A stretch of 64,000 nucleotides of DNA, taken from Oryzomonas sp. GTDB lineage: Bacteria; Desulfobacterota; Desulfuromonadia; Geobacterales; Pseudopelobacteraceae. The notes below the pieces were generated by a model that worked only from the letters and a program-made list of their open reading frames with translations, was not told the DNA's origin and ran no database searches. Shown here one piece after another: positions 55,725 through 64,000 of the stretch (position 1 is the stretch's first letter; each line of letters begins with the position of its first letter). The stretch spans positions 1 through 64,000 of the forward strand of contig JARLHN010000007.1 of NCBI GenBank assembly GCA_031292255.1. The letters are read 5' to 3'. A program made the position numbers and the translations under genes.

Positions 55725-56816
55725 ATGGATGAACAGCTCAATAAAACGCCGCTCTGTGAGCGGCATGAGGCGCTGAAGGCGCTGATGGCACCCTTCGGCG
55801 GTTGGAACATGCCGATCCAGTACGAAGGTATCATCGCGGAACACGCCTGGTGCCGTGCCAAGGCATCGCTTTTCGATATCTGCCACATGGGTGAATTCCT
55901 CTTCGAGGGGGATTTTGCGGACGGCGGCCTGGAAGATGTTTTCACCTTTTCGGTCGCAACGATCCCGGTCGGCCGTTCGCGCTACGGTTTCCTGCTCAAC
56001 GAAAACGGCGGTATCATCGACGACCTGATCGTCTTTCGCATTGCCGCCGATAAGGTCATGATCGTGGTCAATGCCGCAACGGCCCCCAAGGACTTCGTTG
56101 CCATCAAAGAAAGGCTGAAGGGGGGAACCTTTACCGATATCTCGGCCAAGACCGGCAAACTGGATATCCAGGGGCCACTCTCCCGCAACGTCATGGTGGA
56201 TGCCTTCGGCGCGGCAATCGCCTCAATCCCTTATTTCAAGTTCACCACCATGAACATCCTCGGGGTCGAGGCCATCGTCAGCCGCACCGGCTACACCGGC
56301 GAGCTTGGGTACGAGATCTTCATCCCCACGGAGAAGGCCGGCGAATTGTGGGATCTGCTGCTGAAGGACGATCGGGTCAGGCCTGCCGGGTTGGGAGCCC
56401 GTGACGTGCTGCGTCTTGAGGTGGGCTATTCGCTCTACGGCAGCGATATCGATGAGGACACCACACCACTGGAGGCCGGGCTGGAGGGGTTTGTGGACCT
56501 GGCAAAGAGCTTTGTCGGCAAGGATGCGCTGCTGCGCCAGATGGAGCAGGGCGTGAGCCGCAAAAAGGTGGCTTTCGAGGTGACCAGCCGTCGCTCGCCG
56601 CGCCACCACTACGAGCTGTGCTTCAGCGGCGAGAGCGTCGGTACGGTGACCAGCGGCGTGTTCTCCCCCATGCTCGGCCGCGGCATCGGCCTGGGATTCG
56701 TCAGGCCGGACCTGGCCACGGTCGGCACGCCGCTTACCATCATCCACGAACGGGTCAGCATGGAAGGCACGGTCTGCGAACTCCCCTTTTACCGGGGCGG
56801 ATCGCTCAGATCGTAG
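55725..56816 (+). CDS. gcvT: Glycine cleavage system aminomethyltransferase (T protein)
   Basis: 363 residues. TPLCERHEALKALMAPFGGWNMPIQY is the N-terminal motif; FDICHMGEFLFEG, GIIDDLIVFR, SRTGYTGELGYEIF and GLGARDVLRLEVGYSLYGSDI follow in order. It transfers the aminomethyl carbon from GcvH to tetrahydrofolate, releasing ammonia. GGGGGAAAT precedes the ATG. First of the gcvT, gcvH, gcvPA, gcvPB set. Confidence 0.96.
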   Translation: MDEQLNKTPLCERHEALKALMAPFGGWNMPIQYEGIIAEHAWCRAKASLFDICHMGEFLFEGDFADGGLEDVFTFSVATIPVGRSRYGFLLNENGGIIDDLIVFRIAADKVMIVVNAATAPKDFVAIKERLKGGTFTDISAKTGKLDIQGPLSRNVMVDAFGAAIASIPYFKFTTMNILGVEAIVSRTGYTGELGYEIFIPTEKAGELWDLLLKDDRVRPAGLGARDVLRLEVGYSLYGSDIDEDTTPLEAGLEGFVDLAKSFVGKDALLRQMEQGVSRKKVAFEVTSRRSPRHHYELCFSGESVGTVTSGVFSPMLGRGIGLGFVRPDLATVGTPLTIIHERVSMEGTVCELPFYRGGSLRS

Positions 56817-56853
56817 GGATTGAGACTGATTGAGCCACGGAGAAAGACAAAAT

Positions 56854-57011
56854 ATTTCTGATTAACGTCAATCTTCCGCTAACGATCAAGTCCCCCTTTA
56901 ACAAAGGGGGATTTAGGGGAATTTGCCCTTGATCTTTAAAAGCAAATCCCCCCTGTCCCCCCTTTTTAAAGGGAGGAACCATGTTGCGGGAGATGAGCGT
57001 TAATCAGGAAA
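56854..57011. repeat. MITE-like repeat, family 2, full copy
   Basis: CTGATTAACG at 56858-56867 is the exact inverse of CGTTAATCAG at 56998-57007, with further near-matching flanks. The 158-bp element holds two long G/C hairpins and no gene. Shorter or diverged copies are at 5913-5997 and 18073-18160. It sits between gcvT and gcvH. Confidence 0.8.
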
Positions 57012-57171
57012 TCATTTAACAGGGATGAACAGGATGAGAAGGATAGGACCTGAAATCCAATAAATATGGATTTTATCCCCTTCATCCCCGTAAATGAGGT
57101 TTTCTCTGTGTCTCTGTGGCAGCATGTACTGATTTTTTATCCAATATCCATATAAAGGAGGAGGTACCGAC

Positions 57172-57543
57172 ATGAGCATCTATTTCACCAAGGAGCACGA
57201 ATGGGTCAAGGTAAAGGATGGGATCGGCGCGGTCGGCATCAGCGAACATGCCGCCCATGAACTGGGGGATATCACCTTTGTGGAGCTTCCCGCCATCGGC
57301 AAGGTGATCAAGCAGTTCGAAGTGCTGGGGGCCATCGAATCGGTCAAGGCTGCCAGCGACATCTATTCGCCGGTTTCCGGCAAAGTGGTCAAGATCAACG
57401 AGGCCTTGAACGATGCCCCGGAGATCGTCAACGAAAGCGCGGAAGACGCAGGTTGGCTGGCATGGATCGAGATCAGCGACGAGAAGGAGCTGCAGAGCCT
57501 GATGCCCCGGGAGCAGTACGACGAATACCTGAAAACCGTGTAG
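57172..57543 (+). CDS. gcvH: Glycine cleavage system lipoyl carrier (H protein)
   Basis: 123 residues. YFTKEHEWVKVKDGIGAVGI and LPAIGKVIKQFEVLGAIESVKAASDIYSP with the lipoylated lysine in ESVKAASD are diagnostic. The ribosome site AAAGGAGGAGG is strong. It carries the aminomethyl arm between P, T and L proteins. Lipoate is supplied by the genes at 60559-62249. Confidence 0.96.
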   Translation: MSIYFTKEHEWVKVKDGIGAVGISEHAAHELGDITFVELPAIGKVIKQFEVLGAIESVKAASDIYSPVSGKVVKINEALNDAPEIVNESAEDAGWLAWIEISDEKELQSLMPREQYDEYLKTV

Positions 57544-57544
57544 G

Positions 57545-57665
57545 AGGTTGTTGAAAAACAGCCATCAGGCCTTCGTCCTTGAACGCCCTTTTGTGCGGCG
57601 TAGCGTTGCTACGCCTCCGCGGGGCTTTCTGCGGGTGCGACGATCTGACTATTTTTGAACAACCT
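57545..57665. repeat. Dispersed repeat, family 4, copy 2
   Basis: AGGTTGTTGAAAAACAGCCATC...GCCTTCGTCCTTGAACGCCC...GTGCGACGATCTGACTATTTTTGAACAACCT parallels 42692-42855 with the same near-inverted ends. It lies between gcvH and gcvPA. Confidence 0.75.
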
Positions 57666-57720
57666 CAAGTTTTCCAACAGCCAGATAGGGTCGAATACCG
57701 CCTTTTTCAGGAGAGCATAC

Positions 57721-59076
57721 ATGAATGACAGTCACTACTGCCCCCACACCGAGGAAGAGATCAGGGAGATGCTCTCGGTCGTCGGCGCTTCCAGCGTCGA
57801 GGAGCTGTTCGCGCCGATCCCTCCCGAGTTGAGGGCCAAGACCTTCAATATCCCCCCGGGCATGTCCGAGTTCGAGACATTTGCCCGGATGCAGGACATT
57901 GTTGCCGATAACGGCGCCGCCATGGTCAATTTTATCGGAGGCGGTTTTTACGACCATATTATCCCTGCCGTGGTCGATCACCTGTCCGGTCGGGCCGAAT
58001 TCTACACCGCCTACACCCCCTATCAGCCCGAGTGCTCCCAGGGGACCCTGCAGGCCCTGTTCGAGTACCAGACCGCCATCTGCCGCCTGACCGGCCTGGA
58101 TGTGTCCAACGCCTCGCTCTACGACGGCGCCACGGCATGCGCCGAGGCGGCCATGATGGCCCTGCGGGCGACCGGCCGAAACCGTATCGTGGTTGACGGC
58201 TGCGTCAGCCCTTTTTCCCGGCAGGTGCTCAAAACCTATCTCTACAACCAGGATGTGGAGGTGGTGGAGATCACGCCTCTGGACGGCCTGTTGAACCGCG
58301 CCGCCCTGGCTGCTGTGCTGGATGGGCGGGTTGCGGCCGTGCTGGTGCAGAACCCCAATTTCTTCGGCGGCATCGAGGATCTGAGCCCCCTGGCGTCGCA
58401 GATCCACGCCGCGGGCGCACTGCTGGTGGCTTCCGTCTATCCGGTCTCCCTTGGCCTCATCAGGTCACCCGGCGAGATGGGGGTCGATATCGCCGTGGGG
58501 GACGGCCAAAGCTTGGGTAACCCGCTCTCCTTCGGCGGTCCTTCCTTCGGCTTCATCGCCGCAAAAAAGTCCCTGATCCGCAACATGCCGGGCCGCATCG
58601 TTGGCGAGACCATCGACAAAAACGGCAAACGCGGCTTCGTTTTGACCCTCCAGGCACGGGAACAGCACATCAAACGCCATAAGGCCACCTCCAACATCTG
58701 CAGCAACCAGGGGTTGTGCGCCCTGCGCGGCCTGATCTTCCTGTCGTCCGTGGGCAAGGAAGGTCTGGCCGACCTGGCCCGCCTCAACTGGGACAAGGCC
58801 GAGTACGCCAAGGCCCGTTTGGCCGGGATTCCCGGCGTGACCGTACTGCAATCGGCGCCGACCTTCAACGAGTTTACGCTGTTTTTGCCCGGACCGGCCG
58901 CACCAATCGTGACGGAACTGCTCAAGCAGGGCATTGCCGCCGGCGTGCCGCTGGGGGATTACTACGAGGATTCGGTCAACACCCTGGTGGTGACGGTCAC
59001 CGAGAAGAGGACGAAGAAGGAGATCGACCGGCTGGCCGATGCATTGCAGGCCGAGTTGGAATGCGGGCATATTTGA
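57721..59076 (+). CDS. gcvPA: Glycine dehydrogenase (decarboxylating) subunit 1
   Basis: 451 residues from an ATG with AGGAGAG five bases upstream. [51 protein letters not shown] and [19 protein letters not shown] are P-protein motifs of the N-terminal half. The split two-subunit form is usual in this group; subunit 2 follows. It binds no cofactor lysine itself. Confidence 0.96.
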   Translation: MNDSHYCPHTEEEIREMLSVVGASSVEELFAPIPPELRAKTFNIPPGMSEFETFARMQDIVADNGAAMVNFIGGGFYDHIIPAVVDHLSGRAEFYTAYTPYQPECSQGTLQALFEYQTAICRLTGLDVSNASLYDGATACAEAAMMALRATGRNRIVVDGCVSPFSRQVLKTYLYNQDVEVVEITPLDGLLNRAALAAVLDGRVAAVLVQNPNFFGGIEDLSPLASQIHAAGALLVASVYPVSLGLIRSPGEMGVDIAVGDGQSLGNPLSFGGPSFGFIAAKKSLIRNMPGRIVGETIDKNGKRGFVLTLQAREQHIKRHKATSNICSNQGLCALRGLIFLSSVGKEGLADLARLNWDKAEYAKARLAGIPGVTVLQSAPTFNEFTLFLPGPAAPIVTELLKQGIAAGVPLGDYYEDSVNTLVVTVTEKRTKKEIDRLADALQAELECGHI

Positions 59077-59094
59077 TCTTGGAGAGACAATCTT

Positions 59095-60537
59095 ATGGAA
59101 CTAATCTATGAAAAATCCGTTCCCGGCCGCAGGGGGGTAAAACTGCCGGCCTCGGACGTACCTTCCGCTTCCGCCTTGCCGGAAGGTCTGCTGCGTACGG
59201 AACCCGCCGGGTTGGCGGAGATTTCCGAGCTGGACCTGGTGCGGCACTTTACCAACCTGTCCCGCCGCAACTTCTCGGTGGATACCAATTTTTATCCGCT
59301 GGGGTCCTGCACCATGAAGTACAACGCCAAGGTGCTGGAGAACACTGCGGCCCTGTTTGCCCCCTTCCACCCCATGACGGCGCTTCTGCCGGGGGGGGAA
59401 GAGTTCTGCCAGGGAAGCTTGGGGATGCTCTACGACCTGGGGCAGATGCTGGCGGACATCACCGGCATGGACGAGGTGACCTCCCAGCCGCTGGCAGGCG
59501 CCCATGGCGAGATGACCGGCATCCTGCTGATCTCCGCCTACCACCGCGCCAAGGGGAACAGGAAGAAATACGTACTGGTGCCCGATTCGTCCCATGGTAC
59601 CAACCCGGCCTCGGCCACCATCGCCGGCTACGAGGTCATCACCGTGCCGACCGCGCCCTACGGCGACATGGACATGGAGCTGTTCAGGCAGGCCATGAAC
59701 GACGAGGTGGCGGCGGTGATGATGACCTGCCCCAACACCCTGGGGCTGTTCAACCCGCACATCAAGGAGATCAGTGACATTGCCCACTCTTTTGACGCCC
59801 TGATGTACTACGACGGCGCCAACCTGAACGCCATCATGGGCAAGGTCAAGCCGGGCGACGTGGGTTTCGATGTGGTGCACGTCAACCTCCACAAGACCTT
59901 CGGCACGCCCCATGGCGGCGGCGGTCCGGGTTCAGGGCCGGTTGGGGTCAAGAAGGCCCTGATCCCGTTTCTGCCCCAGCCGCGCATCGTCATGGACGAC
60001 GATGGCGTCTTAAGCCTGGAGACCTTCCGGCCCGGCTCCATCGGCCGCGCGGCCAATTTTTTCGGCAACTTCGGCATCATGGTCAGAGCCTACGCCTACA
60101 TCATCATGCTGGGCCGGGAGGGGTTGATCCGGGTGTCCGAGCAGGCGGTGCTCAACGCCAATTATATCATGGAACGCCTGAAACCCTTCTACGATCTCCC
60201 TTACGACCAGACTTGCATGCACGAGTGCGTTTTCTCCGCATCCCGGCAACTGGCCCACGGCGTGCATGCCATCGATATCGCCAAATTCCTGATCGACCGG
60301 GGTTTTCACCCCCCCACGGTCTACTTCCCGCTGATCGTCAAGGAAGCGATCATGATCGAGCCGACGGAGACCGAGAGCAAGGCTGCCATGGATGCCTTTA
60401 TCGAGGTGATGATAGAGGCCGCCAGGACAGCCGGGAGCGATCCCCAGGCATTGCTGGACGCACCGCTGACCATGCCGGTCTCGCGGCTGGACGAGACCAA
60501 GGCGGCCAGGGAGCTGAATGTCTGCTGCCTGGTGTGA
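59095..60537 (+). CDS. gcvPB: Glycine dehydrogenase (decarboxylating) subunit 2
   Basis: 480 residues. FSVDTNFYPLGSCTMKYN, SLGMLYDLGQMLADITGMDE, PDSSHGTNPASATIAGY, DALMYYDGANLNAIMGK and the pyridoxal-phosphate lysine in VHVNLHKTFGTPHGGGGPGSG are visible. It decarboxylates glycine and passes the aminomethyl group to the lipoyl arm of GcvH. Confidence 0.97.
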   Translation: MELIYEKSVPGRRGVKLPASDVPSASALPEGLLRTEPAGLAEISELDLVRHFTNLSRRNFSVDTNFYPLGSCTMKYNAKVLENTAALFAPFHPMTALLPGGEEFCQGSLGMLYDLGQMLADITGMDEVTSQPLAGAHGEMTGILLISAYHRAKGNRKKYVLVPDSSHGTNPASATIAGYEVITVPTAPYGDMDMELFRQAMNDEVAAVMMTCPNTLGLFNPHIKEISDIAHSFDALMYYDGANLNAIMGKVKPGDVGFDVVHVNLHKTFGTPHGGGGPGSGPVGVKKALIPFLPQPRIVMDDDGVLSLETFRPGSIGRAANFFGNFGIMVRAYAYIIMLGREGLIRVSEQAVLNANYIMERLKPFYDLPYDQTCMHECVFSASRQLAHGVHAIDIAKFLIDRGFHPPTVYFPLIVKEAIMIEPTETESKAAMDAFIEVMIEAARTAGSDPQALLDAPLTMPVSRLDETKAARELNVCCLV

Positions 60538-60558
60538 AGCGAAGCGGTCCGCGTACTG

Positions 60559-61377
60559 ATGGCTGACAAAGCGACAACCTGGCGCCTCATCGAGGACGAA
60601 CCGCGTACCGGTCCGGAAAACATGGCCATCGATGAGGCCCTCCTGCGTTCATTCGACCCTGCTGCATCGCAGCCGGTGCTGCGTCTGTACGGCTGGCGGC
60701 CGCCGGCTCTGTCTCTGGGCCGATTCCAGCGGGCAGCCGAGGTGCTGGACCTGGGACGCTGCCGGGCCGGAGGGGTGCCCATCGTGCGCCGCATCACCGG
60801 CGGCGGGACGATCTATCACGCCGATGAGGTGACCTATGCCATCGTCTGCTCGCCGGAGCAGATCCCGCCCGCTTCATCGATCAAGGATTCATTCCGCGTA
60901 TTGACCGGTTTCCTGATCGCCCTGTACCGCGACCTGGGACTTGAGGCCTCCTATGCCCAGGATGCCGTCTCCCCTGAAGCGCGTCTGGGCGAACGGACCG
61001 CCTTCTGTTTGGCAGGCAAGGAGAGTTTCGATATCCTTGTGGGGGGCAGGAAGATCGGCGGCAATGCCCAGCGCCGCAAGAAAGGAATCATCTTTCAGCA
61101 CGGCTCGCTGCCATTGGTGAACCGGGCCGCAATGGGGCTGTCGTTCATGAGGGATCGGGAACCCGGACTGGCGGAAGGCGCAGCCAGCCTGGAACAATGC
61201 GGCATCCCCGCGGATTACGGCTTGGTGCGGCGGAAGCTGACCGAGGCCTTTCAAAGAAACCTTACCGTGCGACTTTCGCCCCAGCCGCTCACGGAGCAGG
61301 AACGCTCCCTGGCGGAAGGGTTGCTGGTAGGGCGATATGCTACGGATCGATGGAATCTGGAAGGGGTGGAGGCATGA
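60559..61377 (+). CDS. Lipoate-protein ligase A/LipM-type octanoyltransferase
   Basis: 272 residues of the biotinyl/lipoyl-transferase fold. GPENMAIDEALLRSFD, PPALSLGRFQ, GVPIVRRITGGGTIYHADEVTYAIV and GGRKIGGNAQRRKKGIIFQHGSLPL are visible. FCLAGKESFDI puts a cysteine at the place of the LipM acyl-thioester nucleophile, so octanoyl transfer to GcvH is favoured over free-lipoate ligation. It lies 21 bp after gcvPB and overlaps lipA by four bases, linking glycine cleavage to its cofactor. Confidence 0.82.
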   Translation: MADKATTWRLIEDEPRTGPENMAIDEALLRSFDPAASQPVLRLYGWRPPALSLGRFQRAAEVLDLGRCRAGGVPIVRRITGGGTIYHADEVTYAIVCSPEQIPPASSIKDSFRVLTGFLIALYRDLGLEASYAQDAVSPEARLGERTAFCLAGKESFDILVGGRKIGGNAQRRKKGIIFQHGSLPLVNRAAMGLSFMRDREPGLAEGAASLEQCGIPADYGLVRRKLTEAFQRNLTVRLSPQPLTEQERSLAEGLLVGRYATDRWNLEGVEA

Positions 61378-62249
61378 AGGTGGCAAGGAAACCCGAATGG
61401 TTGCAAAAGCGCGTGAATCCCGGAGAACAGGCCGGGATGCGGGCGCTGTTGGGGGAGCTGCGCCTGAACACGGTCTGCCAGCAGGCGCTCTGCCCCAATA
61501 TCTCGGAGTGTTTCCGCTGCGGCCAGGCCACGTTTCTGATCCTGGGAAGGCTCTGTACCCGTCAATGCTCCTTCTGCAACGTGGACAAGGCACAGCCGCA
61601 GCCGGTGGATAGCGGGGAGCCGGCCAGGGTGGCCGAGGCGGTTGCCCGGCTGGGACTGAGCCATGTGGTGATTACCAGTCCGACCCGCGACGACCTGCCG
61701 GATGGCGGGGCTTCCATCCACGCCGCCACGGTGGCCGCCATCCGCGCTGTCTCGCCGGCAACGCGCATAGAACCGCTTATCCCGGATTTCCGGGGGGACC
61801 GCCACAGCCTTGCGACCGTCATGGCATCGAGGCCAAATATTGTCGCCCATAACGTGGAGACGGTAGGGCGGCTGTATCATATCCGCAGCGGCGCCGATTA
61901 CGGCCGTTCCCTGGATGTGCTTAGCACCTGCCGGGATTTGTCGCCGGAAACCCCGGTCAAATCGGGCATCATGCTGGGAATGGGTGAGACGGGAGACGAG
62001 GTCGTACAGGTGCTCGGCGACCTGCGCGGGGCAGGGTGCGCCTATCTCAGCATCGGCCAGTATCTGGCCCCCAGCCGCAACCATTACCCGGTGCAGGAGT
62101 ATATCCGGCCGGAGGTATTCGAGACGTTGCGAGAAACAGCTCTCGGCATGGGGTTTTTGCACGTTGAGAGCGGCCCCTATGTCCGTAGTTCCTATCATGC
62201 CGGGCAGTACCTGGCGGATACCGGGGCTGATGACAATTCTCGAAGATGA
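61374..62249 (+). CDS. lipA: Lipoyl synthase
   Basis: 291 residues from an ATG inside the previous stop (ATGA). CQQALCPNISECF is the auxiliary cluster motif (CxxxxCxxxxxC); TRQCSFC with the preceding cysteine is the radical SAM motif; the C-terminal RSSYHAGQYL holds the serine that ligates the auxiliary cluster. It inserts two sulfurs into octanoyl-GcvH. Preceded by a GGAGG. Confidence 0.96.
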   Translation: MKVARKPEWLQKRVNPGEQAGMRALLGELRLNTVCQQALCPNISECFRCGQATFLILGRLCTRQCSFCNVDKAQPQPVDSGEPARVAEAVARLGLSHVVITSPTRDDLPDGGASIHAATVAAIRAVSPATRIEPLIPDFRGDRHSLATVMASRPNIVAHNVETVGRLYHIRSGADYGRSLDVLSTCRDLSPETPVKSGIMLGMGETGDEVVQVLGDLRGAGCAYLSIGQYLAPSRNHYPVQEYIRPEVFETLRETALGMGFLHVESGPYVRSSYHAGQYLADTGADDNSRR

Positions 62250-62361
62250 TTGGACTCTCCATAAGATAATTTTATAAAGGCTGAACGGCCTCCATATGTA
62301 TCGCCATGATTGCAATTGCCAACATCAAAATGAGGCTGTTTATCATGAGGGGGGACTTTGA

Positions 62362-64000
62362 ATGGATGCAGGTCATGTAATGCCGAGCAGTTACATGGAA
62401 CATGGTTTCTGCCTTAATTGGGAAAGATCCCTTGTCGCCCTCCATGTGGGATCCGACATCATCATCGGCATCTCCTATTACTCCATCCCGCTTGCCATGT
62501 TTTATTTCGCCTATCGGCGGCGTGACCTTCCGTTCCTCAAGATATTCATCATGTTCGCGCTTTTCATTCTTTCGTGCGGGACCACCCATTTTTTAGCCGC
62601 TTACACCATATACCGGCCGGATTATTGGATTGAAGGCTATATTAAGGCGTTGACCGCTTCAATTTCCGCTGTGACGGCGATAATCTTCATTCCTCGAATC
62701 CCGGATGCCATTGCCCTGCCGAGTATCATCAACTCTCTGGAAGAGAATAAAAAGCTCATACGCGAACTCGGCACAAAGAATGCCGAGTTACAGTTGGCAA
62801 ATTTGTCAATTGAGAACGTCCTCGACCCTGTTTTCTGGATCACGGCGGATTCCCGGGTAATGCGTGCCAATGGAGCGGCATGCAAATCGCTTGGTTATAC
62901 GCATGAAGAAATGCTGGGATTATCGATTGCCGACTTGAATCCCCACCTTCCGCTGGAACGCTGGCTGGAACACTGGCGTCATCTGAAGGCAAGCGGTTCC
63001 CTGAGGTTTGAAACTCAACACCGGGCAAAAGACGGGCGTCTCCTGGATGTGGAGGTTTCCGCCAATTATATTTCCTACGAAGGACAGGAGTACAATTGCG
63101 CCATAATCCGCGACGTAAGCGCCCGCAAACGGATAGAAAGGGAACTCAGAGCCAACGAGAAACGCATGGCCAGTCTGTACAGTATTTCTCAGCATCCCTA
63201 CACCGGTGAGCACGATTTCCTTGACCATGCCCTCAATGAGGTGATTGAGCTGACCGAGAGCAAAATCGGCTACATCTACCTGTACAATGAAAAAACCAGC
63301 CAGTTCTCCCTTAGCTCTTGGTCGCATGACATCACGGGAGAACGTTCCGGCCTGGAGCCAAAGACCATGTACGAACTCGAGAACACCGGACTCTGGGGCG
63401 AGGCCGTGCGCCAGAGAAAACCTATTCTGATTAACGATTTCCAGGCTCATCATCCGCTCAATAAGGGATATCCCGATGGATACGCCGATCTCATGCGTTT
63501 CGTCACGCTTCCCATAATTGTCGACGAGGAGATAGTTGCCGTTGTTGGGATCGCCAACAAGGAAGGAGAATATACCGATACTGATGTGATGCAGTTGAAG
63601 CTGTTCATGGATTCCGTCTGGATGATCACCATGCGTAAACGGGCGGAAGATGATCGCGTCAAGCTGGAAAAACAGCTCCTCCATGCGCAGAAGCTGGAAA
63701 GTCTCGGGGTACTTGCCGGCGGTATCGCCCATGACTTCAACAACATCCTAATGGCGATTGTCGGCAATGCGGATTTGGCATTGATGAAACTCGTCCCTGA
63801 ATCGCCTGCCATAGGAAACCTGCGTGACATTGAGAAGTCGGCGGCTCGGGCTGCCGACCTTGCCAAGCAAATGCTTGCCTATTCAGGCAAGGGGAAGTTC
63901 ATTGTCGAAGCCATCGACCTGAATCGATTGCTGGAAGAAATGCTGCATATGCTGAAGGTATCCATCTCCAAAAAAGCTATATTACGTCTTGTCCCCGCCC
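62362..64000 (+). CDS. Ethylene-receptor-like sensor histidine kinase, C-terminus outside window
   Basis: About 546 codons visible, running off the window with no stop. An ATG with GGGGGGAC before it opens a protein whose first 115 residues hold three membrane helices: about 29-50, 58-84 and 92-111. Their sequence, VGSDIIIGISYYSIPLAMFY then FALFILSCGTTHFLAAYTIY, matches the ethylene-binding domain of plant ETR1 and bacterial homologues. Using a constant offset of seven, every pocket residue of ETR1 that I recall lines up: Asp32, Tyr39, Ile42, Pro43, Ile69 and the copper-binding Cys72 and His76. A PAS domain (about 155-255; NVLDPVFWITADSRVMRANG), a GAF domain (about 283-430; YIYLYNEKTSQFSLSSWS) and the acceptor motif GGIAHDFNNILMAIVGNADL with histidine 457 follow. 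The ATPase domain is cut. Ligand binding is not shown, only sequence agreement. Confidence 0.85.
   Translation, partial: MDAGHVMPSSYMEHGFCLNWERSLVALHVGSDIIIGISYYSIPLAMFYFAYRRRDLPFLKIFIMFALFILSCGTTHFLAAYTIYRPDYWIEGYIKALTASISAVTAIIFIPRIPDAIALPSIINSLEENKKLIRELGTKNAELQLANLSIENVLDPVFWITADSRVMRANGAACKSLGYTHEEMLGLSIADLNPHLPLERWLEHWRHLKASGSLRFETQHRAKDGRLLDVEVSANYISYEGQEYNCAIIRDVSARKRIERELRANEKRMASLYSISQHPYTGEHDFLDHALNEVIELTESKIGYIYLYNEKTSQFSLSSWSHDITGERSGLEPKTMYELENTGLWGEAVRQRKPILINDFQAHHPLNKGYPDGYADLMRFVTLPIIVDEEIVAVVGIANKEGEYTDTDVMQLKLFMDSVWMITMRKRAEDDRVKLEKQLLHAQKLESLGVLAGGIAHDFNNILMAIVGNADLALMKLVPESPAIGNLRDIEKSAARAADLAKQMLAYSGKGKFIVEAIDLNRLLEEMLHMLKVSISKKAILRLVPA

Overview
The window looks like a chromosomal piece from a member of the Geobacter/Pelobacter group (Desulfuromonadia). 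The basis is gene content and order: ispE, tRNA-Gln, prs, rplY, pth and ychF on one strand, a geopeptide-type radical SAM maturase, PEP-CTERM proteins, many sigma-54 response regulators, hybrid PAS kinases and GC-rich intergenic repeat elements. This is my reading of the sequence and not a database match.

Layout. 1-5634: a chemotaxis methyltransferase fragment (cut by the window edge), a NtrC-type regulator, a receiver gene interrupted by an in-frame TGA and a 891-residue hybrid kinase. 6414-13707: a probable signalling and peptide-modification island. A 30-codon Cys-Cys precursor and its radical SAM/SPASM maturase are transcribed divergently from a TonB-dependent receptor, a periplasmic binding protein and a histidine kinase. 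A convergent sigma-54 response regulator follows, with an array of palindromes in 56-bp steps behind it. 14488-18781: phosphofructokinase, a structured intergenic element, an OmpR-type regulator and two PEP-CTERM proteins in AT-rich DNA. 18900-26895: tRNA-Leu, PEP carboxylase, tRNA-Ala, two HD-domain nucleotidases, a PP-loop sulfurtransferase-like enzyme and another NtrC regulator. 27043-35365: ychF, pth, rplY and prs, separated from tRNA-Gln and ispE by a B12/radical SAM protein, HU and small proteins. 35484-40505: a GspE-like ATPase operon. 40780-45048: polyamine synthesis (aguAB), an aminotransferase and a DUF2156 protein. 45462-47635: the S6, S18 and L9 ribosomal operon. 47718-52191: trpEG, cheV and a DAHP synthase preceded by an aromatic leader peptide and terminator. 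52311-53580: decayed mobile DNA. 53582-62249: a c-di-GMP protein, then the glycine cleavage system with lipoate transfer and synthesis genes. 62362-64000: a sensor kinase with an ethylene-receptor-like membrane domain, cut by the window edge.

The genes combine into a few jobs. These are environmental sensing (six histidine kinase or regulator loci), aromatic amino acid entry (aroF, trpEG), one-carbon supply from glycine with lipoylation of GcvH by the adjacent genes, and housekeeping translation functions.

The strongest points for a second look are: (1) the ethylene-binding-like kinase at the right edge, with every copper and ethylene pocket residue I can recall conserved; (2) the geopeptide precursor/maturase next to a TonB receptor, binding protein and two-component pair; (3) the Phe/Tyr-rich attenuator leader of aroF; (4) the TGTC-N9-GACA palindromes at several regulatory loci; (5) an unidentified structured element at 15649-15787. 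At least four families of short dispersed repeats, one with clear terminal inverted repeats, sit between genes.
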